Program-made: the position numbers and the translations under genes
Shown: positions 28,501 to 43,500 of the stretch, one piece after another
How the letters are laid out: each line of letters opens with the position of its first letter
Position numbering within the stretch: position 1 is the first letter of the stretch
Notes under the pieces: generated by a model
Databases searched by the model: none
What the model saw: only the letters and a program-made list of their open reading frames with translations
Told to the model about the DNA's origin: nothing
Assembly (NCBI GenBank): GCA_011033025.1
Contig: WFMF01000032.1
Location: 1 to 64,000 of the forward strand
DNA from: Beroe forskalii
Lineage: Eukaryota; Ctenophora; Nuda; Beroida; Beroidae
Direction: 5' to 3'
Length of the DNA: 64,000 nt

Positions 28501-31500
28501 GGCGCCCCATAGATTGAGAATTATGCGTGGAAACGATACCTCATCATCGGGTGTAACCAAACCACGAATACTCCAACGTACATGGTCCAATGCAGTGTCA
28601 GCGTTGTTTATTCTTATGTTTTTAATCTCAAATTGGAGTTCGCAGTCATAACATTGACGTTGAAGACTTTCGTTGAGAAAAATGAATTTCCGAAATTCGA
28701 CGGATGCTGTTCCGCGGAACTGGCTTGATGTTACCTGAAACTCACCACATTTTAATTATTTCATCAAGTTTTATACCTCATTACATTAAATTAAGTTTAC
28801 ATTTAAATTAAGACCCAAGACCTCAAAAGGGGCCTAATTTCATAATTTCATGTAGTTTGATGAAATATGAACACATTTTTTGTAGGCTTCATTTCCAGTT
28901 TTAGGTTGTTTATTATATCTACGCAATTGGAATTTGGATATATTTTTAGGCGTCAAAATTCGACATATCATACATATTTTATACCTACAAAATACTTTGA
29001 GAGTTTGAGAAACCATTGGAAAAAATAGAAAGCAAATTTGAATTCCTTGATTATATCCTTGATTAAATCATAATTCAAAATAAGAATATTGAATATCGTC
29101 AAAGTATCAAAGATAACTACCATGATATATGAATAAAGCAGAAGCAATATCATCTTGATTCCATGCTCTGTCTCTGCAGATAATAGACGGCTTGATTATT
29201 TAACCTCCTACTCACCATGATTACTTAATCAGCAATAGGTACCTAGTACCTACTTACAACTTTATCACAAAATGTCATGCTGACGTCTGACAGCATGAAT
29301 AAAATGTTTTACCTAGAATATAAAGGATAATCATATGATAAACTGATATAAGCGTCGTAGCTATAGCTCTAAAAGTCATCGTAGACAACACGAGGAATGA
29401 GAGAATAAGCGCGGGATTGAATGGCAGAAGAATGGCAGTCTTTAACAAGACTGTCAAATTCATTACTTTAACTTACCTGAAGTAGTAAATTCGCACACTC
29501 TAGCTAACATGACTGGCGACCTTCCTGAGTTGTTTCGAGATGTTTTATTACCAACGGAACACGTGATACACTGTTACAGGCGGTAATCACACTATTTAAT
29601 TGATTAAGTAATAAGTGACTTTAGGTACTTTGGTACCAAAACAGCTTGTTACTGTACCCTTTAACAGGCATAGTACAGGCATAGTACAAGTATATTGCTA
29701 AAAGTACACCACTTATTGCAGGCATACCACTTGTTACAAATATACTACTTATTGCAGGCATACCACTTGTTATGTAATAACACTACTTATTGCAGGTATA
29801 ACGCTTGCGGAGGAAGCTGGAGATGAGCAGGACGTGGAGGACTGGGAGGACGTGGGTCTGAACTGTCCCCGTCCCCCGTCCCTTTTAGCCGTGTACAGAA
29901 CGAGTGATCACCATCAGGTGAGATGTGAACTGTTGATATACTGTCACATAATTGCGCGTTGTTCATAGGAATTACTTAACTTCCTTCACTGCTTCACTTC
30001 TCAGTGTGAGTCCAGGGTAAGGTTTTTCTTTTGAAGACGGTGCAGACCCAACCTAGGATGCTGGATTTTTCTTACTCCATCATAAGTTGAAAAAAGTCTC
30101 CAGTTTTTGTCTTTTCTGACAAAACTGAGAATCATGAAAAAATTTCAAAAGCGCAGGCAAGGATGCCAGCATCTCCAGCGCCCCCAAAAGAAAAACGCCC
30201 CCAAAACGAAAAACCCAAAAGAAAAAAAGGGGCGAAGCTCTGAAAAACTAGAAAGCTAGAACGAAGGGTCGAAATGAAAAAGTTTAACATTTTTCTTGTT
30301 TCTGGGCCTCTGGGGACAGCGCCTGAAGAGGTGAACACTGGAAATGTACAAAGATTAACACATTAATAACTCATCAGATAGAGTCCCTGGAATAAGAAGT
30401 GCAGTTAATAAAGCTGGAGGAAGAATTGTTCCGAAATGACGGATTTCAAACAGATGAACGCGTACATATCGCAGATTCTTTTCAAACTCAAGAAACTCCT
30501 CTCAGAGTACGAGGAAAACAAGAAAACAGACAGCCCTACTAACGTGAGCTTTGCTTACATTGTCAATTAGGTTGCAGTTAAAGTTGAGAAAAGGAATTGT
30601 ACAGAAAGGAGTTGCATTTCAAACACCGAATACAGGACAGTGCTCTTGAATAAAGAACAGTTCATGTTGATTCCATCACAGGAAAGTACAGCTGAAGGTG
30701 GGAACACTAAGAATTCTGGGTCTGAAGACAATGTCATAGTGTTCCTGGACCGAGGCACTGTCAGAACGGTCGATGAGAGGAACAGGCGCCAGATGTCTGA
30801 CTGGTGAGTATCTTAAAGATAACAATATTCTTCTTCCCTAAATTTAATGCAACTTATTGTTAATTTAGTACAGTTAGTAGCTATCAAAACATTTTCGTAA
30901 TTCAGATGATTTTGTAATGTAAAATGCAGAAAATCAGGATATATCTTTGTCAGAAGTGCTAAATTTCGAAAATTACTCAATACTTCACTAGTAAATTTAA
31001 CGTTTTTACCACTTCGCAGTTCGGTGATAACGCAAGACAGCACTGATAAAGACATTGGCTCTGCTGTCGGCAGTATGAACTCCTACTCAACCAATGACGA
31101 GAGCATCAAGGTACTCGAGTGATCAGTGTTTACATAGCTGCTGAACTACCCTCTGTTGGGGATGGGGGTGCCCTCTCATGCCCTCTGCCCCTCTTTTTTT
31201 ACTCCGTTTTCACACGTCATTGCAAATTTCATGTGACCAATAACCGATCATTGTTACTTATCATTTTATTAATTGACTTTTCGAGGTCTTGGCAGCTTTT
31301 ACTCAGTTCAAAAACTTGCATACGTGCTACTATTTCTCAGAATGAGATGAATGAAATAAGAAGATCAATAAGCTTTTTAAGGACGTTTCTCTTCAGCGTC
31401 ACGAGGTAGAGAGAAGTCTAGCGGACGCTACTCGGGAGTCCCCCATCCCAGGAAGTCACCTCGTCCCCACCCCTCAAACCACAAACACTGCTGAACACGA

Positions 31501-34500
31501 GGCTGCAGCCAGCAGTGGAGAAGGCAGCATCATGTCCGCTTCAGAGGACGAGCAGCAGGGAGAGGAGGAGGAGGAGGGAATCACGAGTAATGCCGAGCAC
31601 AACACGAGTGGGGGGAAGGAGATGGGGAACAGAGAGGAATGTGCTGAGAATGTTAGGGAAAGTGGTGGGAATGATGAGTCAGATAGAGTGGAGTGTGATG
31701 GTGTTATTGGGGATGAGGAGGAGGAGGCACAGGATGACCTGCTCAAAGAGGAAACTATTGTTTGCCAGTCTCCAGCCAGCACTGGTAAGTTGTTGCTTGT
31801 TGAACTCATTTACTTGGAATGTACTTGGAATTTGAGTTATATCAATGAATAATGAATCTGGATGATTGCAGTATTCTTAACTTCTTAATTTTCAGAACAC
31901 GAATTGAACGATTCAGATAAGCTCCTAGATGTTTGTACTGAAGATGTGACCTTGGAAGTTAGCCAAAACATTCCTACTGACCCTGATCATGAACTGCTGC
32001 CACCTGAAAGGGGTGGTGATGGAAATGATGCTGCCATGGAACCTGACGATGAAGTTGATGATGTCATTGATGACATCAACTCTTCATCAGACCTCGTCTC
32101 GCCTTTCTTCGTGACCTGTCTGAGACGTATCGTGGAGGGCAGTGTCCAGTGCCGACTAAGTCAAGAAATATCGCACATCTCAGATAATCCTATCCTAGTG
32201 ATGGGACGGTGTCTGCCTCATATCATGCCACATGTACTCCTCAATAAACGCGAGGTGAGTCCCTTCCTGCCATAAACCAATCAATATCAAGCATTGAGAT
32301 TCACATCGATCCCCGAACAATATCCAATACCAATACTCCATAAAACCCCTCCACTACTCCCTCTCGTCCTCTTAACACACTCCCTGCTCCTTTAACCTTT
32401 TAATTCCCACTCCATTCCCCCCATTATCTCCTCACTCCCTTCCTTACAGGAGCTGCTCCCTGTTATTTTGTGTCTGGCAGTACAGCACCCTGACTCCTCT
32501 CAGCGAGACAGCTTACTGCACCTTCTTTTCAATCTTGTCAAGAAACCAGACTTCGAGCAGAGGTAGGTAAAATCATGGACTTCTAGCAAGTTCCCTTCAG
32601 ATGGAATATGCTTAGTACTATTCCTGATACCATTCGTGGAAGAACTTGTTTTCTTTTATTGAACGTAACATAGCACTAAACTGGACTATAGATCTTGTCA
32701 TTTGTCAAACTATAGAACTTGTCAAGTTGTCATTTCCTAGCCGTTCCAGGCCATATTTGGGTTTTTGGTGAGCTGATCATATAACTCACTAACTCACTAA
32801 CTGCGTGAAATCATTTCAAATGTCCGCGATGACAGGAGAAATATTACAGACAAATTATCCGGGCTGGCTGTGAAGCATTTGCTAAGAATGTGGACAGAAG
32901 AAGGCTAGAGGAAGAGTTGCTGCCTCAATGCTGGGAACAAGTCAGTAAAAGATTCGAGAATTTTAAGAGTAAAGAATTGGAATTATTTTTTAATTTTGAT
33001 TGATTCGTTATAACGATCTCCTACTCAAGTTAAAGATTGAGATATGATGAAATACATTTTGATATTTTATAACTGAAATAAAATTCATGCAAGTAATCAC
33101 TGAACAAAATCCCTCCATCTCATATTATGTTGTGAACACTACAATTTGAGGCCGACACCACCAAACTGTTCGTGAAGTTCTTGGTAAAACTGCTACTACT
33201 CGTGGACCTTGTGTTGAAAATGTCACTAGATTCCGCCACTAAACGAGTTTCTGAGACACTCCTGGGAATACCCTCTCCACCTCCTCCTGTCTCTGAGACC
33301 GCCCTGAAAACTCCGGGCGAGGAGGATCTCACCAAGTACCGGGCTTGTAGATTAGGGGCGCTCCTACTAACCTTCATCCCGGCCACCTTCTCCGGGATCC
33401 CGAGCATCCCACTCCGCTTCCTCCGCTGCAAGTTCATCAGCTCTACCACCCCGTGCCCACCCGTCTTGAGATGGGTGGTCGTCATGGTAACGTGGGTGGT
33501 GGCGTCATTGGACGCCGCGTGGGACGACACTGCGGCTGGGGATTCCTTGGCATATCGCCAGAGAGTCGCCACGTTGTAGGAGAAGAGTCGGAGGTGTCGG
33601 TTACGGGTGTAGAGGATGACCATGTCAGCAGCAGCATTCAGCGGGATAACGTGCACGCAGATAAACTCGTTAGCGAACTTGTAGACCAGATCAGCGACCT
33701 TGTTGGTCATGGTCATGTGAATGATCCTGACCCCCGATAGCATCTCCGCAAAGTGGATAGTGTAGTAGATACAGAAGGGTGCGTTCAGCAGCACGTACAC
33801 CGTCGCTAGGATGATCATAGTCCGACTAGCGCTCTCTTTCGAGTTGCTCGGACACGAAATGGGGCTCCCAGACCTGACCCTCAGCTTAGAAACCGCCACG
33901 ACCGAAGAGACGATCATCACGGCGACGGGCAGGTCGTACTGCCCCACCACGATGAATCCCGTCATGGCAACGTAGCCGGAGGAGCCGTAGGGGACTATTT
34001 CTGCCAGGTTGAAGCTGCAGCTTGCTGTGTGGTAGGCGTAGTGGCGGAACTCAACGCCTGTCATCAGGGGGAGGAGAGAGTGCGCTATGCAGATCTGGGG
34101 AGGGAGAAGGGTTAGAATGCGAAAACTGACTGTAGAAGGCTTCATTAGTTGACTGATGTACATTGTACATTTAATATAATCGTATTCAATCTTAGATTAC
34201 CCACTACTGTGATACGAAAATGAACACTGGATATTTACCGGGCAGAGGAATAAATATCTAAGTATCTACTCGCAATCTAGCATACCCTGTTCTGGAATAA
34301 ACTCATTGAGTCAATGTTATCCTAGTCACACTTACCGCCGTGTAGAGTCCAATGACCATAAGGACCTTGTGTAGCTTGATCGTCAGCAGTGGGAAGCACA
34401 GAGTAAGTGTCCTGGTCACACTGAACACCACCAGGACAAACACTGCCAGTCTGTCCACTACGAACCACAGCACAGCCCACAGTGTGCACAGTGCCTTGTA

Positions 34501-37500
34501 CTTGTACAGCATGGGAGAGTTGTTGGTGACCCCGGACAGTCCCAGACCCAGACTCAGCAGACAGATCAGAGCGTCCACCAGACACACCAGGCCGTAGAGA
34601 TAGGTGCTGAGTCGACGCCGGGCGTGGGACCAGTAGTAGAACAAGGCGAGGGAGTTCCCTGGGGTGCCGACCACGAAACAGAGCAGGGAGAGGGCGCCCA
34701 GGAAGACATTGTAGGGGAGCATCTCACTCGCTCGGATCCAGCCCTCAACCAGCCACGGGTCTGAAGGAGGAGGATGGGGTTGTTATTGTGAAACGGGGTG
34801 TTGAATGCAGCTGATGTGATGCAACTATTCAGCTATTAGTTATTTTTAAACTCGTCCGATCTCGCGGTATCGGAGTGGGCGAATTACGTTTGAATACTAA
34901 AGTTAATACATTTTCATTAATTACCAAATTCTTCTATCATCATCTAATTGTTGCATTACCTGCTTGATTGACGGTCGATGTTGTCCCTTCAAAAGGCCAC
35001 TGGGATGTAGTACCATTTTCCAGCTGCATTTTCCACTAACGAATATTATGTAATGATAAGCTTTATTGTTTTTAGGTCAAAGGTAATAGTGCATTCTAGT
35101 AGATTTCTCATTGAAACTAAGTTGCAGCACTGGTTACCAAGACACTGGGGTTTTTAAGGAGCTTAATGTACTTTTGTCAAGGCACACAGCGAAAAATGTA
35201 ATGATATTCAATTATGCCTTACACAGGGAAAAGCTGAAGTTGCTCCAATACAAGTGAGTCGATAACAGAGCAAAATATAACGTAAGGCAAAAGCAAGGTA
35301 CAGAAGTGAAATTCGTGTCAAACTCGAACAAGCGGATATGTGTGAATTTTATCAAGTTGATTATTTCTGTTACTTGGAAATTGTTCGTGATGCATACATC
35401 CCTATTCTTGCGTCATAACATCATGAAAATGTTATAAACCAGGAGAGGCACGTAGATTCTCTCCACTCCTCCAAGGACGAATCACAACAATTACTCTCTT
35501 ATCTAATAAAGTTACAATCGTGGCAATATTCCGTTTTGACATAATTATTATGGATCTATGGAAACCACTTACGAGGTGTCGTCGAAACAGCTCAAGGTAA
35601 TCAAGGTATCGCAAAGGCAAAGTAATTTGCATTAACAACTGATAGGTTAGGAACCTGAGTATGCACTATGCAACCGTGGCAATATCAGATGGAGCCATGA
35701 TAATTAAACTTCATAAATATTTTATATTATTGTCATAAAATGAACCCCATTAATGCAACTTATCCTGACGAAATCATACACTGAGGTCTGACTATAAAAC
35801 CATGACAGACGCAATAGACTCATAAGATACAAACCAAATTATTAACAACTAGCACCGCAACTTCCTGCCTTGGTATGACGATTGACGAATAGATAGCTGC
35901 TTGATGCTGCCCACGGCGATAGTTTACTGTCCCATCATTGCACTGACATTGATATATTGATATTTTAGTGTCAGAAATCGGTGGATTACAGTTCGCCACG
36001 CCAACTTATATGGTAAATGATTGCATCCGGTCAGTGGCAGCGGTATAATTTGCTGGTTCCAGAGTAATCGGAGGCTGTAGTTCGTACGGGTGTCTGGGGA
36101 CCCGCAGGACCTCCATTATCAGCCAGATAACCACACTTTTAATCATCATGTCAGGTGAACATTTCATAAACGATCTATAAACGCATTAAACCGACTCCAA
36201 GAGATTAACCGTCTGATTAAAGTTGGTGCTACTGTCATTTTGTGAAGTTGACAAGACATCGCCCTGCCCTTAGGCCTTATTACATTATTTGGAAAACCAG
36301 AAAGCAGAAAAACGGTAACTTTTGGAGGAAAGAGAGGATTATCAATCCTTATATCTTTTACGTAAACAGCAAGATTATTCTGTGAGCTCCATCATTTTAT
36401 TATTGATATCATATTAATAATGAATTCCGTAATGAGAAGGTCAAATAACGCTTCAGAAAAGCAAATCATTGCGTGATGCAAAAAGAGATCTCATTAAACC
36501 CTACCGTGACATTGCAAATGAAAGGAGGTGTCGCCTTCCCCAGGACACAAAAGTAATGGCTTCAATATTAATAAAACTGAGCTTCTCTTCGCAGCCAATA
36601 TTGATTAATGGTGTACAGTTCTAAGAAGGTCATTGAAGGTTTAAAGCTCTATTTCCACCAATCGGCACTGTGAAGATAAGAGATGTGCGCGGCATAAAGA
36701 CAATATTATTGTCAAAATCTCAAACAAGAGTATTCTTTCACACATTGATAATATTTTACGTTTGAATTTCGCTGCGGAGTATTTGTGCCTTAAGGTTCTA
36801 AGGCATGGTAAAATCTACCGTCTTTTTTAATCAAGCGATTGCTCAGGAGTTAAGCTTAGGTCTGTGTTCTAAATATAATCGATATATCAATGCATTAAAT
36901 TGATTAAAGAATCCATTGATACTATGCATTAACATTCAACCAATTTATATCTTGGATTTAGGATTATAAAGGTACCCCAAGGTATGAAGGGAATGTAACC
37001 TGAGTAAAAACTGCTGCGCATCAGACAAGACGATATCGAAGTGGTGTGCAAACATTATGAGATTATGAGGATTCTGTAGCCCCCAAGTGAGACTGTAGCG
37101 CTGCAGTGGTATATAACCCATTGACAGGCTATATAATTAAAACATCAAGACAGCAGGCAATATTACTATTCTCCAACAAATGATATAGTTTACCAAGCCC
37201 CCATAGCGCGTGGGCTTCTCACCAATAGGAGTGCAGAACTTGTAAAATACTGTGCGGTGATTGGCGGATCCATGAAGTGCCGTGTGAATGTAATACAGCT
37301 TATACCTGTCTGAACATTTGACGGCTCGCTGTCACTCTCTGCCCGGGTAATCTCCGATTAATCTACTTCTACTCGGGAGAGTATAATGTTCCCATTAAAT
37401 TCCACGGCTGAGACGCCGCTAGAGATCCGGGGGCATTTCAAAGGAATCTCCATTATTATCGAAATAATGGCGGGACAGTTATAATCTCAGAGTACTGCAG

Positions 37501-40500
37501 GAGAAATGATTTGAATAAAATACAAAGTACAGAAAGGAAATGGAATATTTATACCCATCAGGGTGAAGTTGAAATGACTGAATTCAGGCTTTGTCCGGCC
37601 TGCATCAAGTTTCTTCGTAGGTGGTCAATTTTGACAGATTAACTACTGAACTAGATTATTAGATTAATTATGATGCTTCTATAGTTACCGTAAATGGCAT
37701 CTATTTATATACTACTTATTCTAATTCTGGCATTCCTAAATACAGTAACGTCTCAGTTGAACACAAATTGCAAAATATCATGGGTACCCTTGTATAGGTA
37801 TGATTAATTGCACCACTATCGTTATAAGTATATTTGATGTTGGTATAACGTAAGGTTATATCAATTCGATCTCTACCACAATTTACCATTACATCATGAA
37901 TTTTGATTTTTGGGGAACTAGCCTGATATTAGTTAGTACCGACTACTGTATTTGCAAAATTTCTGACTTACAGAAAGTCTCATATCAGAATACTGCCAAC
38001 AGACACCGTCTGTATAATGCAGATTGCCAGATTGGCAGTGAAAACATGTCATATAGCTTTATATGTACAAAATTTCCGTAGTCAAATGACACCAGCTCGT
38101 CTTGTCTAGCTGGAGAGTGGTCTAACGAATTGGTGTCAAAGACTCCTTGACACCAATATGCCAGAAAACTTTGTCTTGACATCATTGTGTCAGAACATGA
38201 GGTTTACTTGACACCTGTTTCTTCACACCTGTTTCTTCACACCTTTACACCACTAACGAATTGCAGTTGACAGTTAGCCAGACCACTGAAGTTTCCTTGA
38301 CTCCATTTCCTCACAACAGATTTCTTCAGATTTCTGACAAGTTCGTTGAAAGGAGATTATTGGTTGCAGAGACCTGCGGCACCTTATCAGCCCACTTATC
38401 CGTAAGTATGATTAGGAACTCTATCAATTCCCATTTCTCTTTCTGGTTTTATGATTTAACAAATTTGACGAAAAGCAATATCACAATTTGCAAAGTTCAT
38501 GATTCAGGTTTTTTTTAAATAGCCACGAAAACGAAAGTAAATTGCGTCAAGAACCCATATCCTGGTCTAATATCATGATTTAGGTCATTATTTGTGACGG
38601 TCAAATGAATTGAACAGTACATAAAGAATATTATATGAGAATATGGCCCCAAATGATTTTTCAACTCGTGATCACTTAGCTCTGTTCATGAAGTGAAACC
38701 ATGTCTTTTATGCTTTCTGTCCTTCAAAGCATCAAAGTAAATTAAAATGTTTGATGCTTTCTCAACATACATAATACTTTACTATATTGTAATTGTGCTG
38801 TAAAATAATATTTCCCATACACGCAGAAGTTAATGAAAATGTCGGTAAAAATGGAAAAGATTCAAGGTTTGAATTTTGATCCCAATTGGCAAATTGCGGA
38901 AAGCCGCAAAATTTATGTTGTTTTTGGAACGCGCGATAGGAATTGCAAGACATTTACTGCGCGCACGCGCTCATTTTATGTTTACTTTTGGCCGATAACT
39001 TTCGTGAATTTCGGATATCATGAAGATTTCGCGATAAATACATTGTTTGTGACTTCCATCTTAAATGCTTCTGTTCAATACAGGACGATGTTTGCTCTTC
39101 GTTGGTTGTCTCTATTCTGAAGCAAGTTCTGGACGACAAAGATGAGTCAGTGCGAGAGAGTGCCGTTAAAAATCTCTCCTTGGTCATTACTCGTGTTAAT
39201 AACGATCACAAAACCACTGAGGTAGGTTGTCTACGATCAGAATACTTTACAAAGTTACTCCTTTCTTCAATCCAATCTTCATATTATGCTACCTTGAACT
39301 TCAAAGTTTTACCAAGTACATTCGTTAACGTTTGAGCGTTTGAATGAAATTCTGACTCCTCCTTTTCAGTTGCTTGAATTCCTGACGACTGCTCTGCAAG
39401 ACTCGAGCAGCAAAGTCCAGCAGACAGCCCAGCAAGTGTACCTGCCTGCTTTGTCGTGCTGGCTGATAGCACACAACCAATACCTCACCAAATGCTACCA
39501 CTCCCTCCTCCAACACCTACTGCAGTACGTCAAGGCTGGCTCCGTTAAACCTACCTCAGTTTACCTCAAATCACTGACTATCAGCAATGTCTTCGTGTTA
39601 ACGAGTTTCTTAAAACCGCTGATCGCTGAAATCGCTCGCGATCCCAGACGCATGTCTGAGAGCATTGAGGAGTCGACCTTCGATCTGTTGGACCCTCATG
39701 TAGTGCTGAATGTGAGTAGGAGCCAGCTCACAGCACTGCTCTCGCAGTTCAACACTCGACTGGTACAGAAGACATTGCCCGAACGTGTCAGTACTCAGGT
39801 ACAGTGGTTTACTGATGTTGCTGTGCCCTCTATGATTGAGTGTATAACGAACTTCCAAAACCAATCGCTCATCTCCGAGTTCTCGACGTTTCTCCTGGAA
39901 ATGCAGGGTGTTCTAGGTCGGACTTTCATCCAACACGTTGTTAAACCTGGGCTCAAATCCCAAGTTTCTGATGTACGGGTACTGCCCGTTTACTGTACGG
40001 GAATGCTTACCCTCACGGAGGAAGACAGAAGTGAACTCAAGGACTTTCTAACTGACACGCTGATGAACTATTCTGCGCAGTATCTCGATGTGGATCCGAT
40101 TACGGAAACATTTGCGGAGTTGAGCCGCAGCCGAGCTGTTCTGACTATTTTAGTGAGCGTTCTCAACACCCTGCTCAAAGAGGCTACAAACCCCCAGATG
40201 AAGGGAATCGTAGCTAAGATCTCCAAGGTTTTTCTTTTGCAAATTTCTTCTATATCATTTACTGTTGGCGAATTCTCGCAAATATTCCCCCCTCCCTTTG
40301 AACAGATTACAAGATCCCTCTCCCATTTCTCATCCCTGAATACAGTATTCATTTCAGGGTCTGTGCGACGCAGCAGACCCGGTAGACATCTCATCACACG
40401 TTCTTCCCATTCTAACACGACTTGCTAACGATCCTGATGAGTTTGTGCAGACCTCCACTATTTCCTGCTACGCAGTGCTCCTTCAGAGATGCCCTGGTGG

Positions 40501-43500
40501 GTAATTTAGTCCTGTAACAATTACTAGAATTACTAGAATTACTAGAATTACCAGAATTACTAGAATTACCATATAATAAGTTGCACTCGCTAGGGCGAAC
40601 GCTGTTATTATGGATCGGCATTCGGCTGTGTTGTGTTTCCCAGCTTCTCCTGTTCAACCTCGTTAATTTCTAGTACCAAATTGTTAATATACTGAGCATT
40701 TAATGTGTTGGCAAGATCACATTATTAAGTCTCACTTTGTCAGGTTCTGTTACAAGTGTTCGAGAACAGCTAGACAAGTTTATCAGCGACGCCGTTTCCT
40801 CGGATGTCCATGTTATGATGTGCGAACTCCTTGACAGCTTTACGCTGATACTGCCCCTCTGTACTGCAGACATTCAGCGCGACTGTGAGTAACTGCAACT
40901 TTTATGCTCCGTAGCTGTATGAATTACGATTTATAATTCTGGCACTCACAGTTTAACTCAACCTTACTCTCACTCTTTCAAAAATCATCCCTTTTTGAGA
41001 TCATTGTGTCTTACCACTTTTCTATGAAAGCACAGAGCTTTGCGCCTTTGAACAGCAAACCTCATTACCTCCCATATAAGGAATAATGTGCCGTGCTTTT
41101 GATTCAATTATCTCGTGACCTCCCTCATGTAATGTGATTGTTGTGTTATAAAGCAGCCACGTGTCCTATCACAAGGGCTATTATATACTGCTGCTAATTC
41201 AGCTGCTGACAGTAATACTGCTCTCATATTTCAAGCACAGGGAAATATCATCACAGCTTGAATATACGCACTGAGCACTCTTCATCTTCAGTTTTAAACT
41301 TTACAACACTACTTTATACAATCAAATTTGAGGTAAGATTCCGTTCCATGTGTATCTGAGTCTCTTCGGAGCTCAGACTCACATCTTTTGGTTTGTCTTC
41401 CACTAGGAGGACTATGACAATCAATGACAGAAAAGGTTAAATACCGAGCCCGAAATTTTGCATTTTTCAAGTTTGCTCCGCAGAGCATAGTCGGTTCCTT
41501 TTATACTTTCTTGACATCACTTTATCTTGGCACAGGCCCGTAATTCCTGGGGGGGGGGGACTAGTCCCACTCAGTCACACGGGAAAAAGCATATTTCAGC
41601 CTTATTTTTGGTCCTTGTGGACAATTATAACCAAAAAGTCAATTTTGAGGCCAAAATTGGGTTTTGAGAGGCTGTAAATCGTGAAAATGGCCGAAATTCA
41701 AAATTCTGAAAGCAGCATTTTCTTAGTTGGATCAAACTGTACTGACCTGCAAAATTTCATGAGTTAACTAGTAAGTTTACTAGGACGACCCCCCCCCCGA
41801 GATACTGATCAAAATTCAGAAAATACTCTGACACCATTGGACTTGTGGAAGACTCTGTTTGTAAATACATCATTATTTGGTTCTAGTACACTCTCTGGAA
41901 GGCAGTCATACGGGAAAAAAGCATATTTCAGCCTTATATTTGGTCCTTGTGGACAATTATAACCAAAAAAGTCAATTTTGAGGCCAAAAATTGGGTTTTT
42001 GAGAGGCTGTAAATCGTGAAAATGGCCGAAATTCAAAATTCTGAAAGCAGCATTTTCTTAGTTGGATCAAACTGTACTGACCTGCAAAATTTCATGAGTT
42101 AACTAGTAAGTTTACTAGGATGACCCCCCCCCCGAGATACTGATCAAAATTCAGAAAATACTCTGACACCATTGGACTTGTGGAAGACTCTGTTTGTAAA
42201 TGCATCATTATTTGGTTCTAGTACACTCTCTGGAAGGCAGTCACACGGGAAAAAGCATATTTCAGCCTTATTTTTGGTCCTTGTGGACAATTATAACCAA
42301 AAAAGTCAATTTTGAGGCCAAAAATTGGGTTTTTGAGAGGCTGTAAATCGTGAAAATGGCCGAAATTCAAAATTCTGAAAGCAGCATTTTCTTAGTTGGA
42401 TCAAACTGTACTGACCTGCAAAATTTCATGAGTTAACTAGTAAGTTTACTAGGAGGACCCCCCCCCCCGAGATACTGATCAAAATTCAGAAAATACTCTG
42501 ACACCATTGGACTTGTGGAAGACTCTGTTTGTAAATGCATCATTATTTGGTTCTAGTACACTCTCTGGAAGGCAGTCACACGGGAAAAAGCATATTTCAG
42601 CCTTATTTTTGGTCCTTGTGGACAATTATAACCAAAAAAGTCAATTTTGAGGCCAAAATTGGGTTTTGAGAGGCTGTAAATCGTGAAAATGGCCGAAATT
42701 CAAAATTCTGAAAGCAGCATTTTCTTAGTTGGATCAAACTGTACTGACCTGCAAAATTTCATGAGTTAACTAGTAAGTTTACTAGGACGACCCCCCCCCC
42801 GAGATACTGATCAAAATTCAGAAAATACTCTGACACCATTGGACTTGTGGAAGACTCTGTTTGTAAATGCATCATTATTTGGTTCTAGTACACTCTCTGG
42901 AAGGCAGTCACACGGGAAAAAAGCATATTCCAGCCTTGTATTTGGTCCTTGTGGACAATTATAACCAAAGAAGTCCATTTTGAGGCCAAAAATTGGGTTT
43001 TTGAGAGGCTGTAAATCGTGAAAATGGCCGAAATTCAAAATTCTGAAAGCAGCATTTTCTTAGTTGGATCAAACTGTACTGACCTGCAAAATTTCATGAG
43101 TTAACTATCAAGTTTACTAGGACGACCCCCCCCCCCTCGAGATACTGATCAAAATTCAGAAAATACTCTGACACCATTGGACTTGTGGAAGACTCTGTTT
43201 GTAAATGCATCATTATTTGGTTCTAGTACACTCTCTGGAAGGCAGTCACACGGGAAAAAGCATATTTCAGTCTTATATTTGGTCCTTGTGGACAATTATA
43301 ACCAAAAAAAGTCAATTTTGAGGCCAAAAATTGGGTTTTTGAGAGGCTGTAAATCGTGAAAATGGCCGAAATTCAAAATTCTGAAAGCAGCATTTTCTTA
43401 GTTGGATCAAACTGTACTGACCTGCAAAATTTCATGAGTTAACTAGTAAGTTTACTAGGACGACCCCCCCCCCCTCGAGATACTGATCAAAATTCAGAAA

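Noticed and set aside
31515-31835. Alternative-frame and antisense ORFs over 31474-31835
   Set aside because: RELCH exon 8 (31397-31784) explains the region in the acidic frame (EEEEEGI...DEEEEAQDDLL) with correct splice phases.
41809-43359. Repeated ORFs (NFGHFHDLQPLKN... type)
   Set aside because: They are reading frames through the 334-bp satellite monomer and vary with homopolymer length.
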